Of a stretch of 64,000 nt of DNA, positions 60,624-64,000 are shown in pieces. Source of the stretch: Ralstonia soli (GTDB lineage: Bacteria > Pseudomonadota > Gammaproteobacteria > Burkholderiales > Burkholderiaceae). The stretch is taken from contig NZ_JAMXHT010000004.1 of assembly GCF_023955655.1 (NCBI RefSeq), positions 124,001 through 188,000 on the forward strand. Direction: 5' to 3'. The position numbers and the translations under genes were made by a program. Below the pieces are notes generated by a model, which searched no databases, had not been told where the DNA came from, and worked only from the letters and a program-made list of their open reading frames with translations. Numbering within the stretch: position 1 is the first letter of the stretch; each line of letters starts with the position of its first letter.

Positions 60624-61952
60624 ATGGAACGCGCTATGCAACAGCAACAACAAAGCACGCTGCCGGCCAACGATCGTGCGCGAACGATGAAGTTCCAGCC
60701 GGTCAACCTCGCCCGCTGGTTCATCTGGGGTGTCACCGCGCTGGTGATGATCGTGCTGCCGCTCATCTGGCCGCAGGGTTTTGCCATCACGCTGCTCTCG
60801 CAGATGGGCATCATGATCATCTTCGCGCTGTCGTACAACATGCTGCTGGGCCAGTCCGGCATGCTGTCGTTCGGGCACGCGGTGTATGCCGGCCTGGGCG
60901 CCTTCATGGCCGTGCATCTGCTCAACAAGATCGGCGCGGTGCAAACGCTGGGCATTGCAGGCCCGCTGGCCGTTGCGCTGCTGCCCATTGCCGGCGGCCT
61001 GGGTGGTGCGTTGTTCGGCGTGATCTTCGGCTACGTCACCACCAAGAAATCGGGCACGACGTTCGCCATGATCACGCTGGGTATCGGCGAGATGGTCTTC
61101 GCCAGCGCGCTGATGTTCCCTGACTTCTTCGGCGGTGAGGGTGGCGTTTCCACCAACCGCAGCATCGGGGATGCGCTGATTGGCGTCTCCTTCGGGCCGG
61201 CGCGCCAGGTGTACTACCTGATCGCTGCGTGGTGTCTGATCTCGATGGCAATGATGTATGCCTGGACGCAGACGCCGCTGGGTCGCATCGCCAACGCCGT
61301 GCGCGACAACCCCGAGCGCGTGGAATTCATCGGCTACAACACGCAGCGTGTGCGTTTCCTGGTCGTGATCCTGTCGGCGTTCTTTGCAGGCATTGCCGGG
61401 GCGCTGTCGTGCATCAACTTCGAGATCGTGACGGCCGAGAACGTGTCGGCCGTGCGTTCGGGCTCGGTGCTGCTGGCGGCCTTCATCGGCGGCATGGGCA
61501 GCTTCTTTGGGCCGATCATCGGCGCGGTGCTCACGGTGTTCTTTACCGTGGCGCTGTCGGGCATCACCAAGGCGTGGCTGCTGTATCTGGGCCTGTTCTT
61601 CGTGCTGATGGTCATGTATGCGCCGGGCGGCATCGCCAGCCTGCTCGTCATGCATCTGCCGATCCTGCGGCGCGGCAAGCTGAAGACGCTGCTGCCGGCC
61701 TACGGCGTGGCGATTGTGCCGGCCGTCATTCTGCTGGTGGCGCTGATTTCCACCGTGGAAATGATCTACGCCGTGCAGGACGACAGCTCGGGCGGTGTGG
61801 CCACGCTGTTCGGCCTGGCAGTCGAACCGAATACCTGGAAGCCGTGGGCCGTCGCCGCCGTGCTGTGGCTGGTGGGTGCCTTCGGACTGCGCGCCGCAGC
61901 GGGCAAGCTGCGCACCGCCTGGGACAACGCATTGCAGGAGCCGCAACCATGA
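60624..61952 (+). CDS. livM: Branched-chain-type ABC transporter permease (LivM-like) with C-terminal extension
   Basis: A 442-residue permease. The core has NMLLGQSGMLSFGHAVYAGLGAFMAV near residue 72, VRDNPERVEFIGYNTQRVRFLVVILSAFFAGIAGAL near 228 and GSVLLAAFIGGMGSFFGPIIGAVL near 280. A cytoplasmic segment follows, then two further hydrophobic stretches near residues 360-382 and 410-428 that most LivM proteins of about 330-360 residues lack. Start ATG directly follows the livH stop. It overlaps livG by 4 bases. Confidence 0.92.
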   Translation: MERAMQQQQQSTLPANDRARTMKFQPVNLARWFIWGVTALVMIVLPLIWPQGFAITLLSQMGIMIIFALSYNMLLGQSGMLSFGHAVYAGLGAFMAVHLLNKIGAVQTLGIAGPLAVALLPIAGGLGGALFGVIFGYVTTKKSGTTFAMITLGIGEMVFASALMFPDFFGGEGGVSTNRSIGDALIGVSFGPARQVYYLIAAWCLISMAMMYAWTQTPLGRIANAVRDNPERVEFIGYNTQRVRFLVVILSAFFAGIAGALSCINFEIVTAENVSAVRSGSVLLAAFIGGMGSFFGPIIGAVLTVFFTVALSGITKAWLLYLGLFFVLMVMYAPGGIASLLVMHLPILRRGKLKTLLPAYGVAIVPAVILLVALISTVEMIYAVQDDSSGGVATLFGLAVEPNTWKPWAVAAVLWLVGAFGLRAAAGKLRTAWDNALQEPQP

Positions 61953-62734
61953 GCCAACCCACCGGACCCGTCGCCGCGCTCGAGTTGCGCGACGTACGCA
62001 AGCGCTTTGGCGCCACTGAAATCATTCGAGGGGTCAACCTCACCATTGGCAAGGGTGAGCGCCACGCGCTCATCGGGCCGAACGGCGCCGGCAAGTCGAC
62101 CACGTTCAACCTGATCTCGGGACGCTTTCCGGCCACGTCGGGCAGCGTGAAGCTGAATGGTGAAGAGATCAGCGGCCTGGCGCCGTTCGAAATCAATCGC
62201 AAGGGCCTGTCGCGCAGCTTCCAGATCACCAACATCTTCCATCGGCTGTCGGTGTTCGAGAACCTGCGCTGCGCGGTGCTTTGGTCGCTGGGCTACAAGT
62301 ACTCGTTCTGGCACAAGCTGGCCGAGCTGCGCGATGCACGCGAGCGCGCCGAGGAGGTGCTCGAGCAGATCGGCATGACGCACCGGCGCGATGCGGCTGC
62401 GGGCCTGCTGACGTATGCAGAGCAGCGCGCGCTGGAAATCGGCATCACGATCGCGGGTGGCGCTGACGTGATCCTGCTCGACGAGCCGACCGCCGGCATG
62501 AGCCGCTCAGAATCGGACCACGCAGTGGAGCTGATCCGCAAGGTGACGGTCGGCAAGACGCTGGTGATGGTGGAGCACGACATGAGCGTGGTGTTCGGCC
62601 TGGCCGATCGCATCTCGGTGCTCGTCTACGGCGAGGTGATCGCCACCGATACGCCCGAGGCCATTCGCAACAACCGCCGCGTGAAGGAGGCCTACCTCGG
62701 CACCACGCTGGACGAACCTGCAGGAGCGCATTGA
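61949..62734 (+). CDS. livG: Branched-chain-type ABC transporter ATP-binding protein (LivG-like)
   Basis: A 261-residue ATPase. Walker A GPNGAGKST lies near residue 45, followed by the LivG insert with RSFQITNIFHRLSVFENLRCAV, a degenerate signature LLTYAEQRALEIGITIAGG and Walker B VILLDEPTAGMSRSE near 170. The signature LLTYAEQR replaces the usual LSYGEQR with Thr-Tyr-Ala. Overlaps livM by 4 bases and livF by 1 base. Confidence 0.93.
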   Translation: MSQPTGPVAALELRDVRKRFGATEIIRGVNLTIGKGERHALIGPNGAGKSTTFNLISGRFPATSGSVKLNGEEISGLAPFEINRKGLSRSFQITNIFHRLSVFENLRCAVLWSLGYKYSFWHKLAELRDARERAEEVLEQIGMTHRRDAAAGLLTYAEQRALEIGITIAGGADVILLDEPTAGMSRSESDHAVELIRKVTVGKTLVMVEHDMSVVFGLADRISVLVYGEVIATDTPEAIRNNRRVKEAYLGTTLDEPAGAH

Positions 62735-63453
62735 TGGCAACCAACACTCCCATGCTCGAGGTGCGCGACCTGCACGCGTACTACGGCAAGAGCCACATCC
62801 TGCACGGCGTCGACATGCACGTGGGCGAAGGCGAGATCGTCGCCCTGCTTGGGCGCAACGGGGTGGGGCGCTCGACGCTGGCCAAGTCCATCATGGGCAT
62901 GGTCAAGCACGAAGGCGAGATCCTGCTGCGCGGCAAGAACGTGAGCGGCCTTCGCACCTTCGAGGTGGCGCACAAGGGCATCGGCTACGTGCCCGAGAAC
63001 CGCGACATCTTCCCCACGCTGACGGTGCGCCAAAACCTGTTGCTGGGTGAGAAGCGCAACCCCAGTCAGCCCAAACCGCGCTGGCAGCTTGAGGACATGT
63101 ACCAGATGTTCCCGCGCTTGAAGGAGCGCGAGAACACGGCCGCCGGCGTGCTTTCTGGCGGCGAGCAGCAGATGCTGACGCTGTGCCGCACGCTGATGGG
63201 CGACCCGGATTTCATCATCATCGATGAGCCGACCGAAGGCCTCGCGCCGCTGATCGTCACGCTGGTGGGGGAATACCTGAAGACGCTCAAGGAGCGGGGG
63301 ATTTCGGTGTTGCTGGTCGAGCAGAAGCTCGCCATTGCGCTGGATATTTCACAGCGTGTGTACGTGATGGGGCATGGCCAGATTGTGTTTGAGGGTACGC
63401 CTCAAGCGCTGAAGGCCGACGCCAAGGTTCGGCAGGAGTGGCTGGAGGTTTAA
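62734..63453 (+). CDS. livF: Branched-chain-type ABC transporter ATP-binding protein (LivF-like) with altered Walker A
   Basis: A 239-residue ATPase. The P-loop reads GRNGVGRST at residues 40-48, so Arg46 (codon CGC at 62869-62871) stands where the nucleotide-binding Lys normally is. The rest looks intact: Q-loop region GYVPENRDIFPTLTVRQNLLLGE, signature LSGGEQQMLTLCRTLM near 138, Walker B FIIIDEPTEGLAP near 158 and switch His absent or replaced near LLVEQK as in other LivF. Start ATG shares a base with the livG stop (TGATG); CAGGAG lies upstream. Last gene of the operon. Confidence 0.92.
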   Translation: MATNTPMLEVRDLHAYYGKSHILHGVDMHVGEGEIVALLGRNGVGRSTLAKSIMGMVKHEGEILLRGKNVSGLRTFEVAHKGIGYVPENRDIFPTLTVRQNLLLGEKRNPSQPKPRWQLEDMYQMFPRLKERENTAAGVLSGGEQQMLTLCRTLMGDPDFIIIDEPTEGLAPLIVTLVGEYLKTLKERGISVLLVEQKLAIALDISQRVYVMGHGQIVFEGTPQALKADAKVRQEWLEV

Positions 63454-63480
63454 CGCCGCACGTTGCTTGATGCTCGGAAA

Positions 63481-63512
63481 AGCCCGCACGAATGACCGTG
63501 CGGGCTTTTTTT
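63481..63512 (+). terminator. Rho-independent terminator after livF
   Basis: AGCCCGCACG and CGTGCGGGCT form a perfect 10-bp stem around AATGAC, followed by seven T, 27 bases after the livF stop. Confidence 0.9.
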
Positions 63513-63633
63513 CGTGCGGCGGCAACCAGTTGACAAATTTCTCCTTGAAGTTCGGGCCGCGGCTCATTACGACATCGGGTGGGCCATGCGATTGAAATGG
63601 CCTTGTCGCCCACCCATACCCGATGGAGAAACC

Positions 63634-64000
63634 ATGCACAGAAACGTCTTCCGGCAGATGCTTTGCCGTGCAGCAGCGATTGCCCTTGTCTCATTGGCCT
63701 CTCCGATGTTGCACGCCGATGAGGACGCTCAGGCCAACGCCTTCAATGGCCGATGGGTCGCTACCTGGACGGCCAGTGCGGATCGCAATATCTATCCGAC
63801 TGCGCCCAAGAGTTTTCCTGCGGCAACGACGGTTCGCCAGATCGTCCATGCCAGCGTGGGCGGCAATCAGCTCCGCCTGCGGCTGAGCAATGAATTCGGC
63901 ACGGCCCCTGTGACGGTCGGCCCGGTGCATGTTGCACTGTCTGCGGGTGGTGCGAAAACCCTCCCAAACTCCGACCGCACCGTCACGTTCGGCGGAAAAA
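63634..64000 (+). CDS. Secreted SGNH/GDSL-type hydrolase, N-terminal part (cut by window edge)
   Basis: The frame from ATG 63634 stays open to the window end (122 codons). GGAGA lies 5 bases upstream. A signal peptide (MHRNVFRQMLCRAAAIALVSLASPMLHA) is followed by RWVATWTASADRNIYP, TTVRQIVHASVGGNQLRLRLSNEFGTAPVTVG and VHVALSAGG, the N-terminal beta-rich module seen in secreted SGNH/GDSL esterases. The catalytic blocks lie beyond the window, so activity cannot be checked. Confidence 0.8.
   Translation, partial: MHRNVFRQMLCRAAAIALVSLASPMLHADEDAQANAFNGRWVATWTASADRNIYPTAPKSFPAATTVRQIVHASVGGNQLRLRLSNEFGTAPVTVGPVHVALSAGGAKTLPNSDRTVTFGGK

Overview
The window is GC-rich chromosomal DNA from a betaproteobacterium of the family Burkholderiaceae, most likely Ralstonia or a close relative such as Cupriavidus. 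The run tig-clpP-clpX-lon-hupB-tRNA-Val-tRNA-Asp-ppiD, the single-chain PurL, the trimeric-type porins and the many LysR regulators and periplasmic binding-protein transporters all fit this. The genus is an inference from gene content and synteny, not from a search. I see no insertion sequence, prophage, integrase or CRISPR array; this is a core-plus-metabolic chromosomal segment, densely coded on both strands.

Layout. 1-3509: tail of a cytochrome bo3 quinol oxidase operon (cyoA partial, cyoB, cyoC, cyoD; no cyoE follows). 3563-8990: a LysR regulator divergent from an AidB-like acyl-CoA dehydrogenase, a class III CoA-transferase and an MHS-type carboxylate transporter, which look like one organic-acid catabolic module with a well-formed operator region between regulator and enzymes. 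9098-11400: a small membrane ORF and mnmC. 11645-20513: a proteostasis block of trigger factor, ClpP, ClpX, Lon (with a good sigma-32-type promoter), HU, two tRNAs and PpiD. 20571-30918: a TesA-type esterase head-to-head with a YbbA-type ATPase, nnr-pgi, a MarR-like regulator, purL and a Pr6Pr membrane protein. 31184-39581: a solitary amino-acid binding protein, a LysR/SDR pair, a membrane PQQ dehydrogenase, a porin and a secreted Asp-box (sialidase-fold) protein.

39605-44047 (minus) is a four-gene putrescine/spermidine-type ABC importer whose promoter region carries direct repeats resembling MocR-family operators. 44490-47867 is a TctDE-like two-component system divergent from a porin, with an OmpR-like tandem half-site near the porin promoter. 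47955-52000 holds an unusual protein with a J-domain-like segment and a TrpXYZ-like ABC transporter. 52286-54381 is an msrB-yciB-bolA-parvulin operon, followed by selO. 56437-63453 is an acyl-CoA ligase followed by a complete branched-chain-type (Liv) ABC importer, whose LivF has Arg in place of the Walker A Lys. The window ends inside a secreted SGNH/GDSL hydrolase.

How the genes work together: three themes recur. These are envelope and cytosolic protein quality control (Tig, ClpXP, Lon, PpiD, parvulin, MsrB), uptake of organic acids, amines and amino acids (MHS carrier, three complete ABC systems, one orphan binding protein, two porins), and CoA-linked or periplasmic oxidation of the imported carbon (AidB-like dehydrogenase, CoA-transferase, acyl-CoA ligase, PQQ dehydrogenase feeding the quinone pool used by cytochrome bo3). 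I found no wholly new defence or mobile system. The items most worth a second look are the LivF Walker A substitution, the 3.5-9 kb catabolic module with its nested operator, the MocR-like repeats before the polyamine importer, and the J-domain-like protein.
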